A stretch of 64,000 nucleotides of DNA from contig DAIODP010000001.1 in the NCBI GenBank assembly GCA_036746695.1, positions 992,001 through 1,056,000 on the forward strand. The letters are read 5' to 3'. Positions 26,979 to 36,167 of the stretch are shown here, in pieces. The notes beneath the pieces were generated by a model. That model was given only the letters and a program-made list of their open reading frames with translations, searched no databases and was not told the origin of the DNA. The position numbers and the translations under genes are program-made. Each line of letters opens with the position of its first letter. Position 1 is the stretch's first letter. The DNA comes from UBA3006 sp036746695. GTDB lineage: Bacteria; Actinomycetota; Acidimicrobiia; Acidimicrobiales; Ilumatobacteraceae.

Positions 26979-27698
26979 ATGCAGCAATATCCAGTCATAA
27001 TTAATGTGCGCGACAGGTTGTCGCCGCTTGTTGATTTAGTGAACTGGCTGGAACGCATTGGGCAGAACAACATTTGGCTGTGCGACAACGCCAGCACATA
27101 CCCGCCGCTCGTGCAATACCTTGAGGCATCGCCGCATCATGTGGTGCGCAACGGCACCAACCTGGGGCACCGTGCACCGTGGCTGAGTGGACTCGTTACC
27201 GAACTTGGGTTAGACCAACACTTCATCGTTACCGACCCCGATGTGGTGCCAAGCGAAGAATGCCCAGACGATGTGCTTGAGGTGTTTCGCAACACGCTTG
27301 ATGAAAACCCAGAGTTTGACAAAGTTGGGTTTAGCCTGCGCCTAGACGACTTGCCTGCAACGTATGCACATCGCAGCGATGTCACGTTGTGGGAGTCGCA
27401 GTTTTGGCGCAACATTCACAAGAGCGGCATGTATGTCGCCGAAATAGACACCACATTTGCCATGTACCGCCCGGGCGAGCATCATCAGAACAATCGATGC
27501 TTGCGCTCGGCCCCGCCGTACACCGCGCGCCATATGCCGTGGTATCAGAATTCGGCAGAACCAACGGAGGAACAGTCGTATTACGTGCAACATGCTGATG
27601 CGCTGATCATCAACTGGGATCATGCGGTGCTCCCCGCTTCTTTGCGTGCGCACCTGCAGTTGCTGCGCAAACAGCACTCGGCGCCAGTAAATCAGTAA
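26979..27698 (+). CDS. putative glycosyltransferase (GT2-like, GT-A fold)
   Basis: 239 residues. Begins YPVIINVRDRLSPLVDLVNW, then NIWLCDNASTYPPLVQYLE and an acidic FIVTDPDVVPSEE, which resembles the DXD metal motif of GT-A enzymes. C-terminal YVQHADALIINWDH. It is shorter and more divergent than canonical GT2, but the Rossmann-like order and the locus support the call. It lies between a coiled-coil gene and wzt, all in one direction. Confidence 0.72.
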   Translation: MQQYPVIINVRDRLSPLVDLVNWLERIGQNNIWLCDNASTYPPLVQYLEASPHHVVRNGTNLGHRAPWLSGLVTELGLDQHFIVTDPDVVPSEECPDDVLEVFRNTLDENPEFDKVGFSLRLDDLPATYAHRSDVTLWESQFWRNIHKSGMYVAEIDTTFAMYRPGEHHQNNRCLRSAPPYTARHMPWYQNSAEPTEEQSYYVQHADALIINWDHAVLPASLRAHLQLLRKQHSAPVNQ

Positions 27699-27710
27699 AC
27701 TTGCATACAG

Positions 27711-28913
27711 ATGTCTGAGTACGCAATCACCGTTGATTCGGTCTCCAAAAACTTCCGTTTGTACCACGAACGAAACCGTTACATCAAGGCTGCAATTTTG
27801 CGCGGCAGGCGCGCACGTTACGAAGAGTTCTGGGCGCTCGACGATGTCTCGTTCAATGTGGACCACGGTGCAACTGTTGGAATCATTGGCTCCAACGGGT
27901 CGGGTAAAAGCACGATGCTGAAGTGCCTCACCGGCATTTATCGCCCCGACAAGGGCAAAGTTGCGATCAATGGCAATGTTGCCGCACTGCTGGAATTGGG
28001 TGCTGGCTTCCACCCCGAATTATCGGGCCGCGAAAACATTTATCTCAACGCCGCAATTTTGGGCATGTCGAAAAAAGACGTCGACCGCCAGTTCGACAGC
28101 ATTGTTGAATTTGCTGGGTTGGAGCGGTTTATTGACACCGCGGTAAAGAACTATTCGTCGGGCATGACCGTGCGCCTTGGTTTCTCGATTGCCGCCCACG
28201 TAGAACCAGAGATCTTGCTGATTGACGAAGTGCTCTCCGTTGGCGACCAACAGTTTCAACGCAAGAGCAGCGAAAAGATTGAAGAGTTTCGCCGCGAAGG
28301 CCGAACAATTGTTGTTGTTAGCCACAGCCTTGGCGCGTTGCAAACATTGTGCAAAGAGATCGTGTGGCTGGAAAAGGGCAAGCTGCGAATGAAGGGCCCA
28401 GCAGCAGAAGTGATTGCTGCATACACGGGTGGAAGTTACACGCAACACGCCGCCAAAGACGCCGACTTCCGTGAGCGCTGGGGCACCGAAGAGGCACGCA
28501 TTAACAGTGTGGAGTTGCTGGATGCGCAGGGTGCGCCAATAACTCGCGTAGACACCAATGCGGCAGTTCAAATTCGGGCAAACATCACCGCACAAACAGC
28601 ACTTCGCTCGCCTGTTATCAAGGTATACATCAGCAAGCTTGACGGTGTAGTGATGTGGTCGACAACGTCGCACCGCGCCGAAGGAAAAGTTGGCAACATG
28701 CAAGAGGTAGTAACTGCCACCATCGACATCGCTCGCTTGCCACTGCTAGAGGGAACGTATTACATCTCAGTTGCATGCACGGATGCCACGGGCACAACCG
28801 AATACGACCACTGTCAAAATTGGGTGCGTTTCGAAGTGCACCAGACCGACTTGTTTGAAGAAGGCCTGGTAGCTGTGCCGTCCACCTGGCACATCAGCCG
28901 CCAGGCCAAATAG
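27711..28913 (+). CDS. wzt: polysaccharide ABC exporter ATP-binding protein (Wzt/TagH-like) with C-terminal glycan-binding domain
   Basis: 400 residues. The nucleotide-binding domain (1-245) has Walker A GSNGSGKST (60-68), signature NYSSGMTVRLGF and Walker B ILLIDEVLSVGD. The extra C-terminal domain (about 260-395) is a beta-sandwich of the Wzt-C type, which in E. coli O9a recognises the modified non-reducing end of the chain before export. The partner permease is the next gene but is convergent, with stops 3 bp apart, rather than co-operonic. Confidence 0.93.
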   Translation: MSEYAITVDSVSKNFRLYHERNRYIKAAILRGRRARYEEFWALDDVSFNVDHGATVGIIGSNGSGKSTMLKCLTGIYRPDKGKVAINGNVAALLELGAGFHPELSGRENIYLNAAILGMSKKDVDRQFDSIVEFAGLERFIDTAVKNYSSGMTVRLGFSIAAHVEPEILLIDEVLSVGDQQFQRKSSEKIEEFRREGRTIVVVSHSLGALQTLCKEIVWLEKGKLRMKGPAAEVIAAYTGGSYTQHAAKDADFRERWGTEEARINSVELLDAQGAPITRVDTNAAVQIRANITAQTALRSPVIKVYISKLDGVVMWSTTSHRAEGKVGNMQEVVTATIDIARLPLLEGTYYISVACTDATGTTEYDHCQNWVRFEVHQTDLFEEGLVAVPSTWHISRQAK

Positions 28914-28916
28914 TTT

Positions 28917-29750
28917 TTACAGCTCTTCGGCCAGGCGTCGTGATTGCTTGACGAAGATCGTCCAGCCCAACACAAACACCACAACAGAAGCCACCAACAA
29001 ATATCCAATGTGGCCCCAATGCGGCGCTTTACCGGAATACAACAAATCTCTGAACGCCTGAACAAACACGGCCATGGGGTTCCAGTGCAAGATGAACTCC
29101 AGCACTTGTGGCACTTTGCCCTCAATTTTGTCGGGCGTGTAAATGATTGGGGTTGCAAAGAACATCACCTGAATGATGATTGTCCAGAGATAACGCAAGT
29201 CGCGGAAATACACCGCCAAAGTTGAAAGCGCCAAAGCGAACCCTGCCGCGTACACCGCCAGCAGCAACATGAGTAAAAAAGCGAAGGGGAGCCATGGCGC
29301 GATGGGGCTACCAACAATGAGCAGTGCAACGCACAAGAGCGACATTTCAATGCAGAACTGGACGAAGGAAAAAATGACTTGTGCAAAGACGAGTGTTTCC
29401 CAAGCGAAGTACACCTTCTTGACCAAACCGGAGTTTCCAAGCAATGAGCCAAGCCCAAGGTTGGTAACCAGCGCAAAAAAGCCCCACGGCAAGATGCCGC
29501 TGAGTAGGTATAAGGCATAAATCTCGATACCGGATGGGTCGCCAATTGGGGCAGTTGCGCCAAAGACCACGCCGAACACGAACCAATAAATGACCATGTT
29601 TGAAAGCGGGTTGAGCATCGACCACGCCCAGCCCAAAAGTGAGCGGCGGTACTTCGACCGCAACTCGCGCAGGGTGAGATTCCAAAGCAGGTTTTGTGAT
29701 CGACGAAGTTGAGAAAGTTGTTGCACGACTGGGGAAAACCTTACCAACAT
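28917..29750 (-). CDS. wzm: polysaccharide ABC exporter permease (Wzm/TagG-like)
   Basis: 277 residues from ATG 29750, chosen because the upstream frame runs into tRNA-Leu. It has an ABC-2 type membrane domain with the N-terminal amphipathic start LWNLTLRELRSKYRRSLLGW, which is characteristic of Wzm/TagG, and six TM helices. With Wzt it would export undecaprenyl-linked polysaccharide. It is on the opposite strand to wzt. Confidence 0.93.
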   Translation of the reverse strand: MLVRFSPVVQQLSQLRRSQNLLWNLTLRELRSKYRRSLLGWAWSMLNPLSNMVIYWFVFGVVFGATAPIGDPSGIEIYALYLLSGILPWGFFALVTNLGLGSLLGNSGLVKKVYFAWETLVFAQVIFSFVQFCIEMSLLCVALLIVGSPIAPWLPFAFLLMLLLAVYAAGFALALSTLAVYFRDLRYLWTIIIQVMFFATPIIYTPDKIEGKVPQVLEFILHWNPMAVFVQAFRDLLYSGKAPHWGHIGYLLVASVVVFVLGWTIFVKQSRRLAEEL

Positions 29751-29756
29751 CAGTTG

Positions 29757-29839
29757 TGGGCGAGGGGGGACTTGAACCCCCACGTCCTTACGAACACTGG
29801 CACCTGAAGCCAGCGCGTCTGCCATTTCGCCACTCGCCC
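29757..29839 (-). tRNA. tRNA-Leu (CAG)
   Basis: Class II tRNA. Acceptor GGGCGAG/CTCGCCC, anticodon stem CTGGC/GCCAG with loop TTCAGGT (CAG), variable arm, T-loop TTCAAGT. CCA is not encoded. It lies 6 bp upstream of wzm on the same strand. Confidence 0.94.
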
Positions 29840-29917
29840 GAGTAACAACTTGACGCTAGCAATCAGGTGTGTTGACACCAACCACGCATGCCACATTGCT
29901 GTTGTAACCTTTACGCC

Positions 29918-30304
29918 ATGACTGCTGGTGGTGTAAACCCGGTGGGCGCATTCGACGATTTGCGCGATGCGTCGCGCGAACGACTGCTTGCAGAGATTGG
30001 CACGCTCAAACACCAATATGACATCACCGGAGTACCCGAACTTCTTGAAGACCTTCGCACCCAAATTCATGACGCCAATATTCAGATTGCAAACCTGGAA
30101 ATGTCGCTCCTCCACTCGCGCGACTTCGCCCGCGGCGCAGCAGCAGAAGTTGGCGAGTTGCGCGCAAACCTTGCCGATGCCGAACGTAAGGCGCATCAGG
30201 CACGCCAGCAACTGAAACGAACTCTTGAAACACGCACATGGAAGATTGGCAACATGATGTTGCTTCCCGTGCGCATAGCGCGCCGTATCGTTCGGTTGTT
30301 CTAA
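29918..30304 (+). CDS. stand-alone coiled-coil protein preceding a double-domain glycosyltransferase
   Basis: 128 residues from ATG 29918. Residues about 10-105 are helical and charged (ERLLAEIGTLKHQYDITGVP, QIHDANIQIANLEMSLLHSR, ERKAHQARQQLKRTLETRTW). The C-terminal tail KIGNMMLLPVRIARRIVR is basic and amphipathic. I recall many large glycosyltransferases that carry a coiled coil ending in a similar S/T-W-[KR]-[IL] motif before a GT domain; here the coil is a separate gene ending 8 bp before the GT. It probably binds that GT or the membrane. No catalytic motif. Confidence 0.65.
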   Translation: MTAGGVNPVGAFDDLRDASRERLLAEIGTLKHQYDITGVPELLEDLRTQIHDANIQIANLEMSLLHSRDFARGAAAEVGELRANLADAERKAHQARQQLKRTLETRTWKIGNMMLLPVRIARRIVRLF

Positions 30305-30312
30305 CTCGCTCC

Positions 30313-31860
30313 ATGCCCAAATTCAGCATCATCACGCCCGTTTACAACACGCCGCTGAGTGCGCTTCGCTCGTGTATTGCATCGGTGAAAGCACAGACTT
30401 TGCAGGATTGGGAGTGGTGCATGGTCGATGATGCCTCACCAAACTCGAAGGTGCACGCAGTGTTGCGCAAAGCGGCGGCATCCGACCCACGCATCCGAGT
30501 TGCGTTTCGCAGTGCTAACGGTGGCATTGTGGCCGCTTCGCAAGACGCACTCGATATGGCCACGGGCGAATTTATCGCGCTGCTCGACCACGACGACGAG
30601 TTGCACCCCCAGGCGTTGGCCAAGGTTGCACAACGGCTGGCCGAAGACGAGCTTGTGGACTATGTGTATACCGACGAAGACAAGATTGACAACGACGGTA
30701 ATCACTACGACGTATTTAAGAAGCCCGCATTCGACCCCGTTCGGTTGGCGGCCCAAAATTATTGCTGCCACTTCTCGGTTTTCCGCTCGTCATTATTGGA
30801 CGACATTGGCGGGTTTAGAAAAGGTTTTGACGGCTCGCAGGATTTTGACTTGATTCTTCGCGCAACCGAGCGCGCGCGTCACATTGCGCACATTGGCCAG
30901 GTGTTGTATCACTGGCGTGCAATACCTGGTTCGGCCGCAAGTGTTCATGACGCCAAGCCCTACGCGTTTGACAGTGCGGTGAAGGCAACTAAAGAACACA
31001 TGGCGCGCACCAATCAACAGGCAGATGTGTGGATGTCGGACGAGGGTTTTATTCAGATACGTCCGAAAATGAACGATTCTCCACGTGTCAGCATCGTGAT
31101 CCCTACGCGTGGCGATGCGAAACGGATTTGGGGGGTGCACACCTGCCTGGTTGAGCATGCGGTCAACAGCATTCTTCGGCAAACCACTTATGCCAATTAC
31201 GAAATTGTGGTGGTTCATGATTACAAAGACGGCGCCCCCATTTACAACATCGATCTTGGCGCCGACCCACGGGTGAAAGTGGTGCCGTATCAAGCCCCGT
31301 TCAATTTTTCCGACAAGTGCAACGTTGGGGTCAAGGCCTCATCGGGTGATGTCATCGTGTTGTTAAACGACGATGTGCAATTGGTCAGCCCCGACTGGTT
31401 GGAAACCTTTGTTGCCATGTTGCAATACGAGGGTGTTGGCATGGTTGGCCCAATGCTGTTGCTAGAAGACGGCCGCATTCAAAGTGCCGGGCACACCAAC
31501 ATTCCTACCCCGCATAACCTGGGTTCAGGTCTGTCATCCAAATCCGTTGGTTCGTTTGGCATGTTTGCTCTCACTCGACGTGTAAGTGGCGTGACCGCTG
31601 CATGCGCCGCAATTTCTCGCGATGTATATGAGGAGCTTGGCGGATTCTCGATTGATTTCCCGGCGTGTTTTAACGACCTTGATTTTTGCTACAAACTCAC
31701 CGAGTCGGGCCGACACATTGTGTGGACTCCACTCGTTCGCCTGTACCACTTCGAGTCGCTTACGCGAGACCCAACGGTGCAGCCACACGAGATGCAAATG
31801 CTTGAAAGGCGTTGGAAGCGCATGTTTGGTAAAGAGGACTACACGCGCCAATCCGCGTAG
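30313..31860 (+). CDS. glycosyltransferase with two tandem GT2 domains
   Basis: 515 residues from ATG 30313 (MPKFSIITPVYNTPLSALRS). Domain 1 (about 1-240) has the nucleotide-binding start, WCMVDDASPNS, LLDHDDELHP (DXD) and the acceptor block FDGSQDFDLILRA. Domain 2 (about 255-500) has VSIVIPTRGD, VVHDYKDGA, VLLNDDVQLV (DXD) and CFNDLDFCYKL. It resembles bifunctional O-antigen/rhamnan polymerising enzymes, so it may add two different linkages in a repeating chain. The preceding coiled-coil gene is probably its partner. Confidence 0.88.
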   Translation: MPKFSIITPVYNTPLSALRSCIASVKAQTLQDWEWCMVDDASPNSKVHAVLRKAAASDPRIRVAFRSANGGIVAASQDALDMATGEFIALLDHDDELHPQALAKVAQRLAEDELVDYVYTDEDKIDNDGNHYDVFKKPAFDPVRLAAQNYCCHFSVFRSSLLDDIGGFRKGFDGSQDFDLILRATERARHIAHIGQVLYHWRAIPGSAASVHDAKPYAFDSAVKATKEHMARTNQQADVWMSDEGFIQIRPKMNDSPRVSIVIPTRGDAKRIWGVHTCLVEHAVNSILRQTTYANYEIVVVHDYKDGAPIYNIDLGADPRVKVVPYQAPFNFSDKCNVGVKASSGDVIVLLNDDVQLVSPDWLETFVAMLQYEGVGMVGPMLLLEDGRIQSAGHTNIPTPHNLGSGLSSKSVGSFGMFALTRRVSGVTAACAAISRDVYEELGGFSIDFPACFNDLDFCYKLTESGRHIVWTPLVRLYHFESLTRDPTVQPHEMQMLERRWKRMFGKEDYTRQSA

Positions 31861-31869
31861 AATAAGAGG

Positions 31870-32496
31870 GTGTTTTCTCGCACGCGCCTTGGCGGCATTA
31901 GGCCCATCACCATTGGCAGGCGCGTCGTTGAGGAGATGGATGCCCTCTCGGCCGATGGCCAATCACCCTTGGCGCATGCCTACACCGTGCATGTAAACCC
32001 AACTGATTACGAACTATTGGCGCCCGCCATGAAACCGCTGTTAAGCGAGCTGCGCCAAGCCATCACGAACCACGCAACATACGAGCAATACCAACTTGGC
32101 GCAGATGCAGTTGCTGTAATTGTGCGCGATGAGACCATTGCTCGCGGCAAGTGCAACGTTGTTGCAACAAGCCCCGAGCCAGCACAGCACCATGCACCCG
32201 TGGCGGTTGCAGAAAATACGTATTTCCTTGTTTTGCCGGATGGCACACGCCAGCAACTGACACAAGATGACACAACTATCGGCCGCTCCAGTACCTGCAC
32301 TGTGGTTATTGCCGACACCAACGTCAGCAGGGTGCACGCGCAGCTTCGCCTAGTTGATGGCACATGGACCATTGAGGACCGCGGCTCTACCAACGGCACC
32401 CGCGTGAACAAAGAAACACTCACCTCGCCAGTGTCCTTACTTGGCGGTGAAGAGATTGCGTTTGGTGCGCTGATCGTACGTTTTGAAAAGGTGTAG
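31870..32496 (+). CDS. FHA domain protein (FhaA/FhaB-like, short N-terminal domain)
   Basis: 208 residues with a GTG start at 31870. The N-terminal domain (about 8-75; PITIGRRVVEEMDA, YTVHVNPTDYELLAP) matches DUF3662 but lacks its usual first 15-20 residues. The C-terminal FHA domain (about 115-205; DTTIGRSSTCTVVIADTNVS, SRVHAQLRL, DRGSTNGTRVN) binds phosphothreonine. It lies 11 bp before the PP2C phosphatase, in the conserved actinobacterial Ser/Thr signalling block, and would be a substrate or adaptor of the downstream PASTA kinase. Confidence 0.88.
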   Translation: MFSRTRLGGIRPITIGRRVVEEMDALSADGQSPLAHAYTVHVNPTDYELLAPAMKPLLSELRQAITNHATYEQYQLGADAVAVIVRDETIARGKCNVVATSPEPAQHHAPVAVAENTYFLVLPDGTRQQLTQDDTTIGRSSTCTVVIADTNVSRVHAQLRLVDGTWTIEDRGSTNGTRVNKETLTSPVSLLGGEEIAFGALIVRFEKV

Positions 32497-32507
32497 CCGT
32501 TAGCAAC

Positions 32508-33629
32508 ATGCTGACCATTCGCCACGGTGTAGCCACCGATACGGGAAACGTTCGTGCACAGAACGAAGATGCATTTTTTGCGAGCAACACATTGTTCGCT
32601 GTTGCCGACGGAATGGGCGGCCACAATGCCGGAGAAGTAGCTAGCGCTTTAACCACTCAATTGTTGGGCGCGTTGCCGCAGGGCGCGGTTTCCACGCCCG
32701 AGGCATTCGTTGAAGTAGTTCAGCAGATCAATCAATCCATTTTCCAGGCTGCAACAGCAACCACCGAACAGCGTGGAATGGGCACCACCCTCACGGCGCT
32801 TGCCGTGGTTGCCAACGACGACGGTGCCGAGCCGCCACATATGGTGCTTGCAAACGTTGGCGACTCGCGCGCGTATTTGCTTCGTGACGGCCAGTTGCGG
32901 CAATTAAGCGTCGATCACTCTTACGTTCAAGAGTTGGTGACGGAGGGCCTGCTTACGGCAGACGAAGCCCGCACCCACCCGCGACGCAATATCGTTACCC
33001 GCGCGTTGGGCATTGATATTGCCGTTTCGGTCGACTCGTCGATCATCCCCATCATTGCCGGAGACCGCTTCATGCTGTGCAGCGATGGCCTGGTGGACGA
33101 GGTGCCACCAAGTGAAATTGAGTCGTTGTGTTTACTGCAAGCCAGCCCTGTGGAAGTGGCTAATGCGCTAGTTGCCGCGGCGAAGAAGCACGGTGGCAGA
33201 GACAACATCACGGTGATTGTGATTGATGCGCTTTCGCCAACTGCAGCAGCAAGCGAAGGAACAAACAAGGATGTGCCGATGTCGACTACAGGGCCAGCTC
33301 GTTCGCGCAGCGCAATATTGGTTGGTGCTGTTGTGCTTGTGGTGTTAGCACTCTTCACGATATTTATTGTTGGTGCACGCAACGCGCGCAGCGGTTACTT
33401 CCTGGATTTCGACGGAACGTCAAGCTCGGCAGAAGTGACGGTCTATCAGGGTTCTGCAAATGGGTTCTTGTGGTTTGGCCCAACCGTTGCATTTGTTTCC
33501 GATGTTTCTCGGGGCGATGTTCTGTCGGCTCTCGAGCGCGAGATTGACCGAAAGCCCCAGTTTGATTCGCTCAAGGACGCAAAGAGTTACCTTGTGCAAC
33601 TAGCGGAAGTTGCGAGCAGCAATGGCTGA
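32508..33629 (+). CDS. pstP: PP2C-family Ser/Thr phosphatase with membrane anchor
   Basis: 373 residues. The PP2C catalytic domain (1-240) has metal motifs NEDAFF, ADGMGGHNAGE, GDSRAYLLRDG, SDGLVDE and GGRDNITVIVID. One TM helix (about 266-288) and an extracytoplasmic C-terminal segment follow, as in mycobacterial PstP. It dephosphorylates PknB and its substrates. It overlaps the kinase gene by 8 bp. The rodA and pbpA genes that usually lie between pstP and the kinases are absent. Confidence 0.93.
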   Translation: MLTIRHGVATDTGNVRAQNEDAFFASNTLFAVADGMGGHNAGEVASALTTQLLGALPQGAVSTPEAFVEVVQQINQSIFQAATATTEQRGMGTTLTALAVVANDDGAEPPHMVLANVGDSRAYLLRDGQLRQLSVDHSYVQELVTEGLLTADEARTHPRRNIVTRALGIDIAVSVDSSIIPIIAGDRFMLCSDGLVDEVPPSEIESLCLLQASPVEVANALVAAAKKHGGRDNITVIVIDALSPTAAASEGTNKDVPMSTTGPARSRSAILVGAVVLVVLALFTIFIVGARNARSGYFLDFDGTSSSAEVTVYQGSANGFLWFGPTVAFVSDVSRGDVLSALEREIDRKPQFDSLKDAKSYLVQLAEVASSNG

Positions 33630-35529
33630 CGGGAACATGCCTCTTGTCAATGAGCGCTACCGCGTGGAGCGCAGCGTTGGCCGCGGAGGCATGGCCGAAG
33701 TGTTTTTGGCGCGCGACATTTTGCTTGATCGCCCTGTTGCACTCAAGGTGCTGTTTCCTGAGTTTGCAAACGATGCCACGTTTGTCGAGCGGTTTCGACG
33801 CGAGGCGCAATCGGCCGCCAACCTTTCGCACCCAAACATCGTTGCGGTGTATGACTGGGGCAAAGTAAACAACACCTATTTCATTGCAATGGAGTTTGTA
33901 CAGGGCCGAACGCTTGCCAGCCTGTTGAGCGACAAGGGCAAACTGACGGTCAATCAGGCGTGCGATGTTGCCGTTGAGGTAGCCGCAGCACTTGCGGTAG
34001 CTCATGACAACGGTGTGGTGCACCGCGACATCAAGCCGGGCAACATTTTGATTGGCCTCAACGGGCAAGTGAAAGTTGCCGACTTTGGCATTGCCCGCGC
34101 CCTGGGTTCGGCCATTGAAGACGGCCTGACCGAGACGGGCTCTGTCATGGGCACCGCAACATATCTTTCGCCCGAGCAAGCAAAGGGCAGCCAGCCCGAC
34201 CCGCGAAGCGACCTGTATTCGCTTGGCGTCGTGATGTATGAAATGGTTGCGGGGCGTGCGCCATTTGTTGGTGATTCGGCTGTGGCAATTGCCTATCAAC
34301 AAGTGCACGCAACGCCAGAGCCGTTGCGCGGCAACATCGACAACGTGCCACTTGGTTACGAGGCTGTGGTTGCCAAGTGCATGGCAAAGATGCCCGACCG
34401 CCGATACGACAATGCGCACTTATTGCGCGACGATATTCGCCGCGTACTTGACGGTGAAGATGTGCTCGCTCTTGTGCAGGTGCGGCCAAAAGCTGCAGAG
34501 CCTGACGTTGCCAAAACCATGGCCATTCCTGTGATTGTCAACGAGCCATCATCACTGCCGCCATACGACGATGACTACGGCAGTTACGACGACGTGGCGC
34601 CAGGGCGCACCGCTTTGTACATATTCGGGGCCGTTTTTTCCACCATCGTGTTGTTGTTCGTGGGCATTTTGTTATTCCGCATGATTGGCGGCAATTCCTC
34701 CAACTCGCTCACCGTTCCCGACATCACCAACCGCACATTGGCCGAGGCCAGCCAAGTGCTGCTCGACATGGGGCTCACTCCTATTCCCGACGCCGTTGCA
34801 AAAGATGGTGTCGGCGACGACGTGGTGTATGCCCAGAGCCCGCCACCAAATGTTGGGGCACGCGAAGGCGACGTTGTCACAATTACTTACAACCCCGCGC
34901 GCGCACTTGTTGTTGTACCTGCAATTCAGGGCCTGCTGATCACCGACGCGACGGCACAACTTGCCCCGCTTGGCTTGCAACTCACCATCAGCGGAAAGCT
35001 CAACGACCCAACCATTCCTATTAACCAGATCATCTCGCAAGACCCGCCGGCAAACACTGAGGCCCGCTCTGGTTCGGCTGTCAGTGTCGTTGTCTCTGGT
35101 GGCGCTGGCGACTTAGTGGTGCCCAACATTGAAGGGCAGGTCGCGTCGGCGGCGCAACAACTGCTGATGACCGCCCCATACAACTTTGTTGTCACTGTGG
35201 TTGAAGAGCCAAGCACCACTGTTGAAAAAGGCCGCGCCATTCGTACCGACCCAGTGATTGGTTCGCCGATCGGTAACGCGGCAACCATCACCCTTGTGAT
35301 CTCTAGTGGTTCGACAAAAGTTGTAGTACCCGACGTGGAAACAATGACCGAAGCCGAGGCACAAGCCGCACTCAACTCGGTGGGGTTGGTGTGGGAAATG
35401 CGTTATGTCAACGTATTGTCGGGAGACGCAAACGAGGGGCGAGTGATCTCACAAACACAGCAGCCCGGTTCGTCTGTTGCGCCAGGGTCGAAAGTGACGC
35501 TGGTAGTGGGGCGAGTAACTACGCCTTAG
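33622..35529 (+). CDS. pknB: PASTA-domain Ser/Thr kinase
   Basis: 635 residues from ATG 33622, overlapping the phosphatase stop. Kinase domain (about 10-275): glycine loop GRGGMAEVF, Lys42 in VALKVL, HRDIKPGNI, DFGIAR, SPEQAKG. One TM helix (about 335-355). Four PASTA repeats follow (starting VPDITNRTL, VPAIQGLLI, VPNIEGQVA, VPDVETMTE), which sense muropeptides or lipid II. It controls growth and cell-wall synthesis in Actinobacteria. The stop overlaps the convergent pabA/trpG gene by 11 bp. Confidence 0.96.
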   Translation: MADGNMPLVNERYRVERSVGRGGMAEVFLARDILLDRPVALKVLFPEFANDATFVERFRREAQSAANLSHPNIVAVYDWGKVNNTYFIAMEFVQGRTLASLLSDKGKLTVNQACDVAVEVAAALAVAHDNGVVHRDIKPGNILIGLNGQVKVADFGIARALGSAIEDGLTETGSVMGTATYLSPEQAKGSQPDPRSDLYSLGVVMYEMVAGRAPFVGDSAVAIAYQQVHATPEPLRGNIDNVPLGYEAVVAKCMAKMPDRRYDNAHLLRDDIRRVLDGEDVLALVQVRPKAAEPDVAKTMAIPVIVNEPSSLPPYDDDYGSYDDVAPGRTALYIFGAVFSTIVLLFVGILLFRMIGGNSSNSLTVPDITNRTLAEASQVLLDMGLTPIPDAVAKDGVGDDVVYAQSPPPNVGAREGDVVTITYNPARALVVVPAIQGLLITDATAQLAPLGLQLTISGKLNDPTIPINQIISQDPPANTEARSGSAVSVVVSGGAGDLVVPNIEGQVASAAQQLLMTAPYNFVVTVVEEPSTTVEKGRAIRTDPVIGSPIGNAATITLVISSGSTKVVVPDVETMTEAEAQAALNSVGLVWEMRYVNVLSGDANEGRVISQTQQPGSSVAPGSKVTLVVGRVTTP

Positions 35530-36103
35530 TGGTGCAGCGTGCAACAAAGTTGCGCAACAAATCGTGACCACATGTAGTGAGAATGCTCTCTGGGTGAAAC
35601 TGCACGCCCTCCACGTCTAACGACTTGTGGCGAACACCCATAATCATTCCGTCGTCTGTGGTGGCGGTAATGCTTAACACTTCGGGCAGTGTTTCGCGCT
35701 CGATAATCAACGAGTGATAGCGCGTCGCAGCAAGTGGGTTGGGTAGGCCAACAAACACGCCTTCGTTGTTATGCGAAATAGGTGATGTCTTGCCGTGCAC
35801 CAAATGCGGGGCACCAACAACGTTGCCGCCGTACACCTGACCAATGGCTTGGTGCCCGAGGCACACTCCAAGCACTGGAACGACGCCGGCAAACGCGGTG
35901 ATGGCTGCGCACAACATGCCTGCGTCCTCTGGCCTGCCCGGGCCGGGCGAGAGCAACACGCCGTCTGGCGACAATGCGCGAGCTTCGTCAATAGTGATGG
36001 CGTCGTTGCGCACAACGATTGGCTCGACACCCAGTTCGCCAAGGTATTGCACCAAGTTGTACGTGAAGCTGTCGTAATTGTCGATAACCAGCACACGAGT
36101 CAC
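35519..36103 (-). CDS. pabA: glutamine amidotransferase of anthranilate/aminodeoxychorismate synthase
   Basis: 194 residues from GTG 36103 (VTRVLVIDNYDSFTYNLVQY). The catalytic triad is visible: Cys in GVCLGHQAIG, and His and Glu in VQFHPESI. It gives ammonia to the chorismate-using partner (TrpE or PabB, not in the window). Its place between pknB and crgA is the conserved actinobacterial location where this gene is called trpG or pabA; which pathway it serves cannot be decided here. Confidence 0.93.
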   Translation of the reverse strand: MTRVLVIDNYDSFTYNLVQYLGELGVEPIVVRNDAITIDEARALSPDGVLLSPGPGRPEDAGMLCAAITAFAGVVPVLGVCLGHQAIGQVYGGNVVGAPHLVHGKTSPISHNNEGVFVGLPNPLAATRYHSLIIERETLPEVLSITATTDDGMIMGVRHKSLDVEGVQFHPESILTTCGHDLLRNFVARCTTKA

Positions 36104-36167
36104 CCCGTCATCTTGGCAGCACAAGTGCCGAGCCGAAACCTGTTTTTGGCTTTACACTGAAGTACTC

